Source: a bacterium
Lineage (GTDB): Bacteria; Patescibacteriota; Minisyncoccia; Minisyncoccales; CG1-02-41-26
Direction of reading: 5' to 3'
Length of the DNA stretch: 48,347 nt
Assembly (NCBI GenBank): GCA_030619905.1
Contig: JAUXAO010000001.1
Span: 1-48,347, forward strand
The first letter of the stretch is position 1, and every line of letters begins with the position of its first letter. This document shows, piece after piece, positions 33,997 to 44,014 of the stretch. The translations under genes were made by a program, and so were the position numbers. Under the pieces are notes generated by a model. It was given only the letters and a program-made list of their open reading frames with translations, was not told the origin of the DNA and ran no database searches.

Positions 33997-34458
33997 TTAT
34001 TTCCAATTATATAAGTGCTCTTCAACTTCCAATGGAGAACCTTTCTCCGACCAAGTGATTTGAATTTTGACCTTTATCTCATCTAGGCTTATATGAGTTA
34101 TTGTTACTTTCCTTGTAAATCTTGTCGAACTGCCAGAATCATAATTATAAAAACCATTGCTGTCGATTTTTAAAGGAGTATCAGAATATGTTAGCAAATT
34201 TTCTTCATTATACTGGACTAAATGATTACCATCATTTAAACCATTGTCCCAATCAGTTCTTTCAACCCAGTTTGCATCCCGGATGTTAGTAACAATCTCT
34301 ATTCCCTCCTGAGCTAAACGAGAGGCTATAAAGCGATATGAGTTAGAAAAGGTAATAGAAGCAACCCTTGTAATTGCTGCATAAGATCCAACAACCCCAA
34401 TGGTAATAACTGTAATAGCTATTAGTATTTCAATTAAAGTAAATGCTTTTGAAGACAT
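33997..34458 (-). CDS. PilV-like prepilin
   Basis: 'SSKAFTLIEILIAITVITIGVVGSYAAI'. Confidence 0.85.
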   Translation of the reverse strand: MSSKAFTLIEILIAITVITIGVVGSYAAITRVASITFSNSYRFIASRLAQEGIEIVTNIRDANWVERTDWDNGLNDGNHLVQYNEENLLTYSDTPLKIDSNGFYNYDSGSSTRFTRKVTITHISLDEIKVKIQITWSEKGSPLEVEEHLYNWK

Positions 34459-34462
34459 AATT

Positions 34463-34993
34463 TTATTTTATTTCTATCATTCCCGAGGTATTTACCCTAA
34501 TGGTTTTCTGCCTGGAAGGATAGTCGAGAAGATAAATAGTTATTACTGCTTCCATATCCGAAGGGTCATTCTTAATAAAAGTTGTAGGATCTGGAGGGAC
34601 AAAAAGAATATTAAAAGCGGTAGCTGGTGATAAAGCCGGTGCTGCCAGGGTAGAAATTTCAACTCCTTTCTCAAAATAAACAATTCTTAATTCTTCGTCA
34701 TTAGCATCATAAACTTTATTATTGTTACAATCTACAAACAATATATAATAAGTAGGCCAGGATATTTTAAATTGGATACCGAAACTTGAACCAGTTTCTC
34801 CATTACAGCTCATCTCTTGAGCTTCCATTGCCATTTCCTGCATTTCTCTTATATCCTGAACTAATTTATGAGCCGAGTTCTGGAGGGCAAAGGTTGCTTC
34901 TCCAGATCTCCAATTAAAAAACAAAACAGAAGAAAGTATGCCAATTATAAATACTACTACAAGAAATTCCACCATTGTAAAGCCTTTATTCAT
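34463..34993 (-). CDS. GspH/FimT-like prepilin (start revised to MNKGFTMVEF)
   Basis: 'NKGFTMVEFLVVVFIIGILSSVLFFNWR'. Confidence 0.85.
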   Translation of the reverse strand: MNKGFTMVEFLVVVFIIGILSSVLFFNWRSGEATFALQNSAHKLVQDIREMQEMAMEAQEMSCNGETGSSFGIQFKISWPTYYILFVDCNNNKVYDANDEELRIVYFEKGVEISTLAAPALSPATAFNILFVPPDPTTFIKNDPSDMEAVITIYLLDYPSRQKTIRVNTSGMIEIK

Positions 34994-35793
34994 ATTATGA
35001 AATTGACGTACCAATTAATTAAATTTTGCCCCCAAAATAAAGCAATAAATGTTCCCATTATTAAAAATGGAGCAAAAGGAACCTGACTCTTTAAGGTTTT
35101 TTTACCTAAGGCTATCAATCCTATTCCTATTATAGCACCAATAAAGAAAGCAGAAAACAAAGCTACTAGAACATTGGGCCAACCTAAAAAAAACCCTATA
35201 AAAAACCCTAATTTAACATCGCCAAATCCCATCCATTTACCTTTAGATATTAACCATATAAGAAAGAAAAAACCTGCTGCTCCGAAAGCGCTTAATAGAA
35301 AAGACCAAAAACTAGGACCAACTGCTTGAAAGCTGTAAATTAGCTGATAAAAAAATGTTATTCCAATTGCTGAATAAATTACTTTATCCGGAATAATATA
35401 ATGCTTTAAATCATAAACAAAGACAAGAACAAATAAAGATGAGGCAATTAGTAAATAAAAAAAACGAATGGAGGTTAAAAGACTAAAGATTGAAAATTGC
35501 GATCCGCCAAATTGAAGATTGAGAATTAATAGAAACAGTCCGCCAGTGGCTATTTCGACTAAAGGGTATTGCCAAGATATTTTTTTACCACAGTAACGAC
35601 ATTTTCCTTTTAAAACTATAAAGCTAAAAATCGGGATTAAATCAAAAAGACTTAATTCATGTTTGCAATGAGGACAAAAAGAACGACCCCTTAAAAAGCT
35701 CTGCTTGCTGTTAAGGCGATAAATTAAACAATTCAGAAAACTGCCTATACATGTTCCAAAAATAAAAGTAATTAAATAGAAAATTAAGTTCAT
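34990..35793 (-). CDS. pilD: Prepilin peptidase
   Basis: 'FGTCIGSFLNCLIYRL', 'CPHCKHELS...CRYCGKKISWQYPLVE', 'GKWMGFGDVKLGFFIGFFLGW'. Confidence 0.97.
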   Translation of the reverse strand: MNLIFYLITFIFGTCIGSFLNCLIYRLNSKQSFLRGRSFCPHCKHELSLFDLIPIFSFIVLKGKCRYCGKKISWQYPLVEIATGGLFLLILNLQFGGSQFSIFSLLTSIRFFYLLIASSLFVLVFVYDLKHYIIPDKVIYSAIGITFFYQLIYSFQAVGPSFWSFLLSAFGAAGFFFLIWLISKGKWMGFGDVKLGFFIGFFLGWPNVLVALFSAFFIGAIIGIGLIALGKKTLKSQVPFAPFLIMGTFIALFWGQNLINWYVNFII

Positions 35794-35799
35794 TTTTCT

Positions 35800-35805
35800 A
35801 TTCTA
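35800..35805 (-). promoter_or_regulatory. TAGAAT -10-like box 6 nt before pilD ATG
   Basis: Minus strand ...TTTTTGT-TAGAAT-AGAAAA-ATG. Confidence 0.45.
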
Positions 35806-35809
35806 ACAA

Positions 35810-35842
35810 AAACTGCCCGGAAAGAAAACTCCGGACAGTTTT
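35810..35842 (-). terminator. Terminator of the major pilin gene
   Basis: Minus strand AACTGTCCGG...CCGGGCAGTTTTT; A/T tracts on both sides (possibly bidirectional). Confidence 0.8.
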
Positions 35843-35868
35843 TTAATAAAAATGTCAATCAATATTAA

Positions 35869-36336
35869 CTAATCAAGAGTAGGACATTTAGCAGTTGCAG
35901 CCAAACAATATCCTGCTCCACCAGGATTATTTGCTGCACCAGAAACAAATCCAGCTACACCTGTACTATCAGCACAATACCAATAATCTGTCTTAGCATT
36001 CAATGGAGAATAAATACAAGCTGCAGGTCCACTCTGGGGACCACAAGTAAGACAAGCTGCGATTGTTGGCTCTAAACCATCATCAGTTCCGTAATTTGTA
36101 TCAATTTCCTGACAGAGAGTTACCATATCTCCATGAGTACATAAAAAATTAGTATAATTGCCATCATTTCCAGAGACATAAACCATTACTGTCCTGGCTT
36201 GAGAAATTCCTGAAACAATTCTTGAATCCTTTGCTTTTCTAGTAGCGCCAGGAAAGGCAACTAAAACAATAGAAGCCAAAATCCCAATAATGGCAATAAC
36301 TACCAAAAGTTCAATAAGAGTAAAACCTTTTTTCAT
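35869..36336 (-). CDS. pilA: Type IV major pilin-like protein, cysteine-rich
   Basis: 'MKKGFTLIELLVVIAIIGILASIVLVAFPGA' and 8 cysteines. Confidence 0.92.
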   Translation of the reverse strand: MKKGFTLIELLVVIAIIGILASIVLVAFPGATRKAKDSRIVSGISQARTVMVYVSGNDGNYTNFLCTHGDMVTLCQEIDTNYGTDDGLEPTIAACLTCGPQSGPAACIYSPLNAKTDYWYCADSTGVAGFVSGAANNPGGAGYCLAATAKCPTLD

Positions 36337-36434
36337 ATATCTAAATTACATAATTTGAACACTCGACCTTTTGATTTATTCCTTTAATCTATTTTTAAAC
36401 TTTTAAAAGATAAAGTCAACCCTCTCAGATAATA

Positions 36435-37655
36435 TTATATTGCCCCTGCTCCTCCAAGTCCAATTTGAAACAAAGGTATAAAAATTGAAATAACTAATAT
36501 ACCAACTAATCCTCCCAGAAAAAGCATTAATGTTGGTTCAAGGATTTTTGTTAAGTTATCAATAAATCGATCTATGTCTCCTTTATAGAAATTAACTACA
36601 TCCATTAAGGTGTTCTCCAATCTTCCTGTTTCTTCTCCTGTTGAAACCATCTGGGTCAAAAATGAAGGAATTTGCTCTGGATATCTAGAGAGAACCGAAC
36701 TTATTGTTTCTCCTCTAGCCACTTTTTCCTCAGTTTTTTCTATTATTTTTTTGTAAAAGCTGTTATCTATCACATCTGCTGTAATTTTCAAGGCTTGAGT
36801 AATTGGCAGACCGGCCGCAATAAGAACTGAGAGATTCTCGGCAAATCTGGTAAGATAAATCTTTTTGTAAAAATCGCCAAACAGGGGCATTTTAAGAGAA
36901 GCTTTATCCCAAAAATCTTTTCCTTCTTTAGAACGCCTGAAATATTGAAAAAGAAAAATCAAGCCGACAAAAAAGATTAAAATCAGAATCCATCCTCCTT
37001 CTCTGATAAAATAAGAAAAAGATATCATCGCTCTAGTAGCAAAAGGCAGTTCTTCAGCCATGTCTTCCAAAACATCTATCAATCGCGGAATAATAAAGAA
37101 TATTATAAGAAGGGTTACACCTAAAGCAACTGTAATAACCATGATAGGATAAAGCATCGCTCCTTTAATCTTTGCTTGCAGTTCATACTCACTTTCTAAA
37201 TGCTGGGCTAAATAATCTAGAGAATCAGCGACCTTTCCTGAGGCTTCGCCTGATTTTACACAGCTTACATAAAAAGTATTAAAGATTTTAGGATGGGAAG
37301 AAAATGCTTGACTTAAAGAACTTCCAGTCTCTACCATTTCAGCAATTTTTAAGATCGCCTCTCGAAAGTCTGAGTTTTCTGCCTGAATTACCTGAGTTCT
37401 TAATGCTTCGACAGGAGGTATAGCTGACTTAAGCATAACTGAAAGCTGACGGGTAAAAATTACTATATCTTTAATGGAAGGTTTCTTTGTAAATATTTTC
37501 TGTTGGAAAAAAGTTGCTCTCCCCGCTTCCTTAAGAGAAGTTACATAAAATCCATACTTTTCTAAGACATCAAGAGCGCCTTTTTTTGAAAAGGCTTCAA
37601 TCATTCCACTTTGAATTCTTCCTTCTTTAGTTCTAGCCCGATAATGAAATTTCAT
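36435..37655 (-). CDS. pilC: Type IV pilus inner-membrane platform protein PilC
   Basis: GspF/PilC family: 'FTRQLSVMLKSAIPPVEALR', 'RFAENLSVLIAAGLPITQALKI'. Confidence 0.97.
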   Translation of the reverse strand: MKFHYRARTKEGRIQSGMIEAFSKKGALDVLEKYGFYVTSLKEAGRATFFQQKIFTKKPSIKDIVIFTRQLSVMLKSAIPPVEALRTQVIQAENSDFREAILKIAEMVETGSSLSQAFSSHPKIFNTFYVSCVKSGEASGKVADSLDYLAQHLESEYELQAKIKGAMLYPIMVITVALGVTLLIIFFIIPRLIDVLEDMAEELPFATRAMISFSYFIREGGWILILIFFVGLIFLFQYFRRSKEGKDFWDKASLKMPLFGDFYKKIYLTRFAENLSVLIAAGLPITQALKITADVIDNSFYKKIIEKTEEKVARGETISSVLSRYPEQIPSFLTQMVSTGEETGRLENTLMDVVNFYKGDIDRFIDNLTKILEPTLMLFLGGLVGILVISIFIPLFQIGLGGAGAI

Positions 37656-38722
37656 ATTCTTTTAAAACGGCTATTTAGTTCTTGAGGGTTTAGAGAATAT
37701 TTTATAGCCGTTTCTTTAGTAATTTCTTCTTTATCAACAAGTTCGGCTAACGATTGATTAAGGGACATCATCCCATCTTTTCTTGAGGTCTCAATAACTG
37801 ATGGTATCTCATGAATTTTATTCTCCCGAATCAAATTATCTATTGCCGAATTAGAAATCATCACCTCGCAAGCTGGGATAAAACCATTGCCGATTCTTGG
37901 CACAAGCCGCTGGGAAACTACTCCTAAAAGAGAGCCAGATAGCTGAGCCCGAATTTGATTTTGCTGAAAGGAGGGAAAAACATCAACAATTCGATGAATC
38001 GTCTGACTGGCTGAATTGGTATGAAGCGTAGCAAACACTAAATGTCCTGTTTCAGCTGCTGTAATCGCTGTGGCTATGGTTTCCAAATCCCTTGACTCAC
38101 CTACCATAATAACATCAGGATCTTCCCTTAAAGTGGATCTTAAAGCTCTAGAAAAGCTTAAAGTGTCATGATAAACCTCTCTTTGATCAACAATAGATTT
38201 ATCGTCATCAAAGACATATTCAATAGGTTCTTCAATAGTAATTATATGTTCTTTTCTTTGATGATTAATTTCGTTAATCAAAGAAGCCAAAGTCGTAGAT
38301 TTCCCTTGAGAAGAAGCTCCTGTAATTAGAACGAAACCCTGAGTAGCTTCGGTAAACTTATGTAAAACATACGGAAGATTAAGCTCTTCAATTGTCCTAA
38401 TTTTGGATGGAATAAGCCTCAGGGCAATACTTACCACCCTACGTTGAAAGAAAATATTCACTCGGAACCTAGCTGAATTATCGAAGTCATAAGCAAAATC
38501 TATTTCTTTTTCTCTTAAAAATTTTTCTTTCTGCCGTTCGTCCATCAAAACAAAAGCTAATCCTTCAGAATCTTCTGCCGTGATTATTTTCTCTTTCTCT
38601 AACCAGATTAAATTTCTGGTTATCCTTAAAACAGGGAAATGACCAACCGAAATATGTAAGTCTGAGGCTTTTTTTTCAATAGTAATTTCTAGAAGTTTTC
38701 TAAGCTGAATTTCATAATTCAT
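37652..38722 (-). CDS. pilT: Type IV pilus retraction ATPase PilT
   Basis: 'GFVLITGASSQGKSTTLASLINEIN', 'LREDPDVIMVGESRDLETIATAITAAETGHLVFATLHTNSA'. Confidence 0.96.
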   Translation of the reverse strand: MNYEIQLRKLLEITIEKKASDLHISVGHFPVLRITRNLIWLEKEKIITAEDSEGLAFVLMDERQKEKFLREKEIDFAYDFDNSARFRVNIFFQRRVVSIALRLIPSKIRTIEELNLPYVLHKFTEATQGFVLITGASSQGKSTTLASLINEINHQRKEHIITIEEPIEYVFDDDKSIVDQREVYHDTLSFSRALRSTLREDPDVIMVGESRDLETIATAITAAETGHLVFATLHTNSASQTIHRIVDVFPSFQQNQIRAQLSGSLLGVVSQRLVPRIGNGFIPACEVMISNSAIDNLIRENKIHEIPSVIETSRKDGMMSLNQSLAELVDKEEITKETAIKYSLNPQELNSRFKRI

Positions 38723-38749
38723 GATTTTTACTATAATTTATTATAGTTT

Positions 38750-40477
38750 TTATTTTTCCTCAATTACCCTCATTATTTCCTCGATGGAAGTAATACCTTC
38801 CAAAACCTTTAATATTCCATCTTCCTTCATTAAAATCATTTCTTGTCTTCTGGCTTCCTCTAAAATCTTAATTCTAGTTGGCAAACGGATAATTATTTCA
38901 GATAATTTGTCAGTCATTTCTATAACTTCAAATATCCCAGTTCTTCCTGAATATCCCTTGGAATTACATTTTGGACATCCTTTTGCTTCAAAAATGTAAA
39001 TTGGTTCTGGAACTTTAATCTTCTTTCGGAAAATAGCTGGCATTTTTCCAATTGTTTCCAAAATAAGTTTTCTTTCTTTACCAGAGGCCTTCACCTTTTT
39101 CTTACAATGAGGACATAATACTCTTATTAATCTTTGACTTAAAGCTAAAACTAAACTAGGAGAAATTAGGAACGGTTTTATGCCCATATCAATAAGCCTA
39201 GGAATGACATCGGAAGCATTATTGGTATGTAAGGTTGAAAAAACCAAATGACCTGTTAAGGCAGCATGGACAGCTAATTCTGCTGTTTCTTCATCTCGAA
39301 TCTCACCAACCATAATGATATCTGGATCCTGTCTTAAAATCTGACGAAGTCCTTTAGCAAAAGTATAATCAATTTCCGGTTTTATCTGAGACTGATTAAT
39401 TCCAGTCATAAAATATTCTACAGGATCTTCTAAGGTCACAATATTTACTCCTTCGGTATTTAGTATTCTCAAAAGAGCATAGAGAGTTGTAGTTTTTCCA
39501 CATCCAGTAGGACCAGTGACTAAAATCATTCCATATGGTCTTCCAAGAGATTTTTTTACTTTATTAAGATTTTCTCTATCTAATCCAAGCTCTTTTAAAG
39601 ATCTAAGCCCTTTTTCCGGATCAAGAACCCTAAGTACGACTTTCTCTCCTAGGGTGGTAGGAAAAGTAGAAACCCGAAAATCAATATCTTTCTCTCCAAT
39701 ATTGGCCGAAAAACGACCATCTTGAGGAATTCTTGTTTCGTCAATTTTTAAGCTACTGAGAATTTTAACACGAGCAACAATTGCCAGATGGGCTTTTAAG
39801 GGTAAAAATAAGCTTGAATGCAAAATACCGTCTAATCGATAACGAACTTTTAAATTTTCTCGAGTAGGTTCAATATGAATATCTGATGCTTTCCCTTCAA
39901 CAGCCTGCCTTAAAATTACGCTCACCATTTTTATTATTGGTGCTTCCTCTACCAGTCTCTCAAATCTCTCCTCTTTTATGACTCCTCCTTCTTTTTCCTC
40001 AGCTTTCATTTGAGTCTCCAATCTTTCTAGGGCTTTCCTCATCTCTCGCTGAGGAACACTATATCTTTCAAGGCATTTTTTAAAATTAGATAAGCTGATT
40101 AGAAAAAAATTATAAGATAATTTGCTCTGTCTCGCTAAAAACTTCAGGGCTTCCTGGGCTTGGCTGTCCTCTGGATAAACCATTCCTACGTCAAAACTGT
40201 CTTTCTCTTTTTTAAAAGGTATTATTTTATAATACTGGGCTGATTCTCTAGGAATTAATTCTAAAACTTCTGAGGGAATTTTCGCAGGAACAATCTGTTT
40301 GAAAGGAATTTTAAGTAATTTACTTTTTAACTTAAATAATGTCTCCTCTGGAAGAACTTTTTCCTTTAAAATTATCTCCTCTATTGCCCTATTGCCTTTC
40401 TTGGCTTCCATTTTTAACCGAGCACCTTCCTCTCGGTTAATAGTTTTCCTTTTTATTAATGTTTGAATTAAATCCAC
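38750..40477 (-). CDS. pilB: Type IV pilus assembly ATPase PilB
   Basis: 'GMILVTGPTGCGKTTTLYALLRILN', 'CPHCKKK...CPKCNSKGYSGRTGIFEVIEM'. Confidence 0.97.
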   Translation of the reverse strand: MDLIQTLIKRKTINREEGARLKMEAKKGNRAIEEIILKEKVLPEETLFKLKSKLLKIPFKQIVPAKIPSEVLELIPRESAQYYKIIPFKKEKDSFDVGMVYPEDSQAQEALKFLARQSKLSYNFFLISLSNFKKCLERYSVPQREMRKALERLETQMKAEEKEGGVIKEERFERLVEEAPIIKMVSVILRQAVEGKASDIHIEPTRENLKVRYRLDGILHSSLFLPLKAHLAIVARVKILSSLKIDETRIPQDGRFSANIGEKDIDFRVSTFPTTLGEKVVLRVLDPEKGLRSLKELGLDRENLNKVKKSLGRPYGMILVTGPTGCGKTTTLYALLRILNTEGVNIVTLEDPVEYFMTGINQSQIKPEIDYTFAKGLRQILRQDPDIIMVGEIRDEETAELAVHAALTGHLVFSTLHTNNASDVIPRLIDMGIKPFLISPSLVLALSQRLIRVLCPHCKKKVKASGKERKLILETIGKMPAIFRKKIKVPEPIYIFEAKGCPKCNSKGYSGRTGIFEVIEMTDKLSEIIIRLPTRIKILEEARRQEMILMKEDGILKVLEGITSIEEIMRVIEEK

Positions 40478-40498
40478 AGCTTAAAATGTTTAATTTTT

Positions 40499-40756
40499 CT
40501 AGTATGATTCAAATGGATTTTCTCGGCCAATTTCTTCTGGTACTAGAATTTTTTCCAAAGGTAAAAGTTCTTCCACTTTTTGGCTTTCTAATGTCTGGTA
40601 ATCAATATCAATCTTGTGAATTGCCTCTGGCAAAAACGGAATATAAACTTTAGATCTCAGAAAAACATCTTTGTAAATAATGAAACAACCAATAATTACT
40701 AAGGCGATCGTCAGATACATTAAGATTTTATTTTCCAATGTTTTTTCTTCTACCAT
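40499..40756 (-). CDS. Small membrane-anchored pilus-locus protein, PilP-like position
   Basis: N-terminal TM plus short periplasmic region between pilO and pilB. Confidence 0.5.
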   Translation of the reverse strand: MVEEKTLENKILMYLTIALVIIGCFIIYKDVFLRSKVYIPFLPEAIHKIDIDYQTLESQKVEELLPLEKILVPEEIGRENPFESY

Positions 40757-40761
40757 ATATT

Positions 40762-41325
40762 TTAATAGGAATAAACCTTTAATAATAAGTTAAGAGTTGA
40801 TAGTCCTTCGGCTAATACTTCTTTCCCTTCTTTCCTGATTTGAACTTCTTCAATTTCAATTAAACGAGAAGATTTTTCTATTGATTTAAGAAAATTCTCA
40901 AAGCCATCATAAAACCCTATTAATTCAATGTTGACATATTCTTCTTGGATTTTTTTAGCTGTTTCTTCTTCTGTTTTCTTTTTTGATACAACATCTAAAT
41001 TTACACTTTTTAAGAATACTCCATTTTCAGTACTGATTTTTTGAAGATAATTAAACAAAGAAGGCATAAAAGAATCAGCTGGAAGAGATGAGTCAATTTT
41101 TCCTAAACTCTCCTGATATTCTTTAAGTTTATTGAAATTATCATGAATGTCCTTATAGTAATTTTCTATTGCCAGAGCTTCTTTTTCTCTCATTTCAAGT
41201 TCTTTATTTGAATTACTAAAATCAGAAACTATAGGAAGGATTAAGTAGACAGTTATCAGTAAAGCAATAAAAAATAAAATTGGTATTGCAAAAGATTTAT
41301 TCATTTTTAAATATTTCGGGGTCAA
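40762..41325 (-). CDS. pilO: PilO-like pilus assembly protein
   Basis: N-terminal TM, coiled coil, ferredoxin-like C-terminus; order M-N-O. Confidence 0.75.
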   Translation of the reverse strand: MTPKYLKMNKSFAIPILFFIALLITVYLILPIVSDFSNSNKELEMREKEALAIENYYKDIHDNFNKLKEYQESLGKIDSSLPADSFMPSLFNYLQKISTENGVFLKSVNLDVVSKKKTEEETAKKIQEEYVNIELIGFYDGFENFLKSIEKSSRLIEIEEVQIRKEGKEVLAEGLSTLNLLLKVYSY

Positions 41326-41830
41326 GAGAAAGACTTATATTGAATTTAACATCTCCCTCTTTTCCCAGAGCAAGGTTAGATAAGCCTAGACCTTTTATAA
41401 ACTCACTTCCTTTAAGATAAAGGATTTGTTCACCCAATGTTTTAAAGCTTTCTGTTTCGCCCCCTAGAATAACTTGAGCAGTTTCTGTATTCAAGGTTAA
41501 TGTTGAAAAGGAAACTTTTAAATGGGTTGAATCTCTTAGAAGCTCTAAAAAATAAGAAACAACCTTATGTTCCTTAAAAAGTTCGGAAAAATCATTAATC
41601 TTTTTTTGATAACCGAGAACTTGTCTTTCTGTTTCTTTGTCCCCTTCGATTTTGATTTTAGCTACATTAACCTTAGTTTCCTCTATTTGAGATTTAATAG
41701 AAGAAGTTTTTATTCTCATTCCAAAATAACAGGCTCCTAGGATTATTATGAGAATTAAAGATGAATAGAACAGAAAGTTAGTGAAAGAGGGTGTTTTTAA
41801 TTTTTCTTTTGGAATTAATTCTTGAACCAT
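41297..41830 (-). CDS. pilN: PilN-like pilus assembly protein
   Basis: N-terminal TM followed by coiled coil; order M-N-O. Confidence 0.75.
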   Translation of the reverse strand: MVQELIPKEKLKTPSFTNFLFYSSLILIIILGACYFGMRIKTSSIKSQIEETKVNVAKIKIEGDKETERQVLGYQKKINDFSELFKEHKVVSYFLELLRDSTHLKVSFSTLTLNTETAQVILGGETESFKTLGEQILYLKGSEFIKGLGLSNLALGKEGDVKFNISLSLDPEIFKNE

Positions 41831-41834
41831 AAAT

Positions 41835-42905
41835 TTATCGTCCTATTCCTCTCAAAGCCAATCCAATGGCTATGGCAAAAGAAGGGCCTATTTCTTCCAG
41901 GCGACCTTCCAAGAGAGGAGGATAGGAAAGATTAGAATTACGAAAAGGATTAGCGATTTTAACTTCTTTTTTCAAAAAAACTCTAAAATATTCTTTTAAT
42001 CCAGGAAGAGAAGCCGCTCCTCCAGCCAATATTATACTTTCAACTTTCTTGCCCTCTACCTGGTAAAAATTCTGGCAAACTTTTTCTATTTCCCGGGAAA
42101 TAGAATCAATCTGAGGACGTAAAGCAAGAAAAACAGATTGTTCTTTAGGGTTCAAACCAAACTTCTGTTTTGCCTTTTCTGCTTCCTGCCAGTTAATTTT
42201 CAAGGAATCGATTAATGCTCGAGTTAAACTATTGGCTGAGATATCAAAACTGTAGCTTTGTCTTAATAGATTATTCTCAACAATACTAATGGTAGTGCTT
42301 GTATAGCCAATATCAACTAAACAAACAGTATCTTCTTTTTCCGTCTCTTCGATTGAAGATCTTATTAAGGCAAAAGCTTCTGCTTCTAGTCCCTTAATCC
42401 GGATATTAGATAAAGTTGCTATTCTTTCATATTGCTGAATCACCTTCTTAGGAACAGCCACCAGTAACACCTTATGACTTTTTCTTCCTCCAAGTTCTTC
42501 CTCGATTTTAATTGTCTGCCAATCAAAGGTAACTTCAGATAAAGGAAAAGGAATATGGTGTCGAGCTTCAAATTCCACTGCCTTTGGAATTTCAGACATG
42601 GTCATCGGAGGTAGCTCAAAAGTAGTAAAAAAAGTAGAAAAATCAGGAACTGAAAGAAAAGCCTTTTTCTCTCTAATTCCTGCACTCTTTAATAGAGCAT
42701 CTAAGATCTCCGCCATTTTATCACTCAAGAGTAAAAGATGTTTTTCTCCAAAAACCCTAAAAAGAGAATCATTTTCAGAAGGGACTTGAAATTGAATATA
42801 ATTCTCAACCCTTATTTTTTTCCCGAAACGAGAAAGTTCAATTATCTTGATAGAAAAACTTCCGATATCAATTCCCAAACAAGTTTTAGAAAGACCTAAA
42901 ACCAT
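41835..42905 (-). CDS. pilM: PilM actin-like pilus assembly ATPase
   Basis: 'CLGIDIGSFSIKIIEL', 'TVCLVDIGYTSTTISIVENN', 'ILAGGAASLPGLKEY'. Confidence 0.95.
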   Translation of the reverse strand: MVLGLSKTCLGIDIGSFSIKIIELSRFGKKIRVENYIQFQVPSENDSLFRVFGEKHLLLLSDKMAEILDALLKSAGIREKKAFLSVPDFSTFFTTFELPPMTMSEIPKAVEFEARHHIPFPLSEVTFDWQTIKIEEELGGRKSHKVLLVAVPKKVIQQYERIATLSNIRIKGLEAEAFALIRSSIEETEKEDTVCLVDIGYTSTTISIVENNLLRQSYSFDISANSLTRALIDSLKINWQEAEKAKQKFGLNPKEQSVFLALRPQIDSISREIEKVCQNFYQVEGKKVESIILAGGAASLPGLKEYFRVFLKKEVKIANPFRNSNLSYPPLLEGRLEEIGPSFAIAIGLALRGIGR

Positions 42906-42951
42906 AAATTTTTTTATTCTATCTTATTGTATATAATAACATAAAAGATAA

Positions 42952-43683
42952 ATGAAACAAATCTTACTACAAATGAAAAGAAAAGTTTTTGATGTCCTTT
43001 TTCCAGCCATCTGTTTGAACTGTCAAAAAGAAGGAGCTTGGGTATGCGGAGATTGTCTTTCAAATATCGAAGTTTTGGAATATCACTATTGTCCCTTTTG
43101 CAAAGAAAGAGTTTTTGAAAAAGGGACTTGTAAAGAACATAAAGAAAAAAATCTCAACGGCCTTTTCTTCGCTACCTCTTATAAAAATCCTTTAGTCAAA
43201 AAACTTATTAAAAAACTCAAATATCCGCCTTTTTTAAGAGAACTTACTCTCCCTTTATCTTCTTTAATAATAACACACTTTATTTTAAGTGAAAATAAAA
43301 TAATCTTTAATAATCAAAGGGGTTCTCTTTTTATCCCTGTTCCTCTTTTCCCTTCTAAAAAAAGATGGCGGGGATTTAACCAATCAGAAGAAATTACTAA
43401 AGAACTTTCTAAATTTTTAAAAATTCCATATCAAGTTAATGATCTCATAAAAATTAAGAAAACTCAATCACAGATTGAGCTCTCTAAAGAGGAAAGGGAA
43501 AGAAATATCAAGAATAATTTTAAAATAAAAAATCCCCTAAGAATTCAGGGAAAAAGAATATTTTTAGTTGATGATATTTTTACCAGCGGAGCGACAATGG
43601 AAGAATGCGCTCGCGTCTTGAAAGAAGCTGGAGTAAAAGAGGTCTGGGGAATTGCTGTGGCCCGGGAAGGAAATAAAGTATAA
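42952..43683 (+). CDS. comF: ComF family phosphoribosyltransferase-like protein
   Basis: 'FPAICLNCQKEGAWVCGDCL', 'RWRGFNQSEEITKELSKFL', 'IFLVDDIFTSGATMEECARVLKEAGV'. Confidence 0.95.
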   Translation: MKQILLQMKRKVFDVLFPAICLNCQKEGAWVCGDCLSNIEVLEYHYCPFCKERVFEKGTCKEHKEKNLNGLFFATSYKNPLVKKLIKKLKYPPFLRELTLPLSSLIITHFILSENKIIFNNQRGSLFIPVPLFPSKKRWRGFNQSEEITKELSKFLKIPYQVNDLIKIKKTQSQIELSKEERERNIKNNFKIKNPLRIQGKRIFLVDDIFTSGATMEECARVLKEAGVKEVWGIAVAREGNKV

Positions 43684-43685
43684 AC

Positions 43686-43772
43686 TGGCGGAGGGGGTGG
43701 GATTCGAACCCACGAGTCCGTGAGGACGGCGGTTTTCAAAACCGCTGGAATAAGCCGCTATCCGACCCCTCC
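43686..43772 (-). tRNA. tRNA-Ser(UGA), encoded CCA
   Basis: GGAGGGG...GCGGT-TTTGAAA-ACCGC...long variable arm...CCCCTCC-G-CCA. Confidence 0.95.
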
Positions 43773-43778
43773 AAGAAG

Positions 43779-43860
43779 CGGAGGAGGTGGGATTCGAACC
43801 CACAAGCGACAAATCGCCACGGCTTAGCAAGCCGCTGGAATACCATTATCCGACTCCTCC
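43779..43860 (-). tRNA. tRNA-Ser(GCU)
   Basis: GGAGGAG...GCGGC-TTGCTAA-GCCGT...long variable arm...CTCCTCC-G. Confidence 0.94.
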
Positions 43861-43940
43861 AAATAATTATTTATGTTAACATCAAAATATTAATAAATCA
43901 AATTGATAAATAGTTATTTTCATGATATTTTGAAATATAA

Positions 43941-44012
43941 GTCCCCATAGCTTAACGGATAAGGCGCATCCCTGCGGAGGATGATATGGAAGTTCGACTC
44001 TTCCTGGGGACA
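43941..44012 (+). tRNA. tRNA-Arg(GCG)
   Basis: GTCCCCA-TA-GCTT...AGGC-G-CATCC-CTGCGGA-GGATG-ATAT-GGAAG-TTCGACT-CTTCC-TGGGGAC-A. Confidence 0.93.
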
Positions 44013-44014
44013 CT

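Noticed and set aside
43545-43830. Short minus-strand ORFs (64 and 88 aa) with GSNPT-like repeats
   Set aside because: Translations of the two tRNA-Ser genes, a classic artefact
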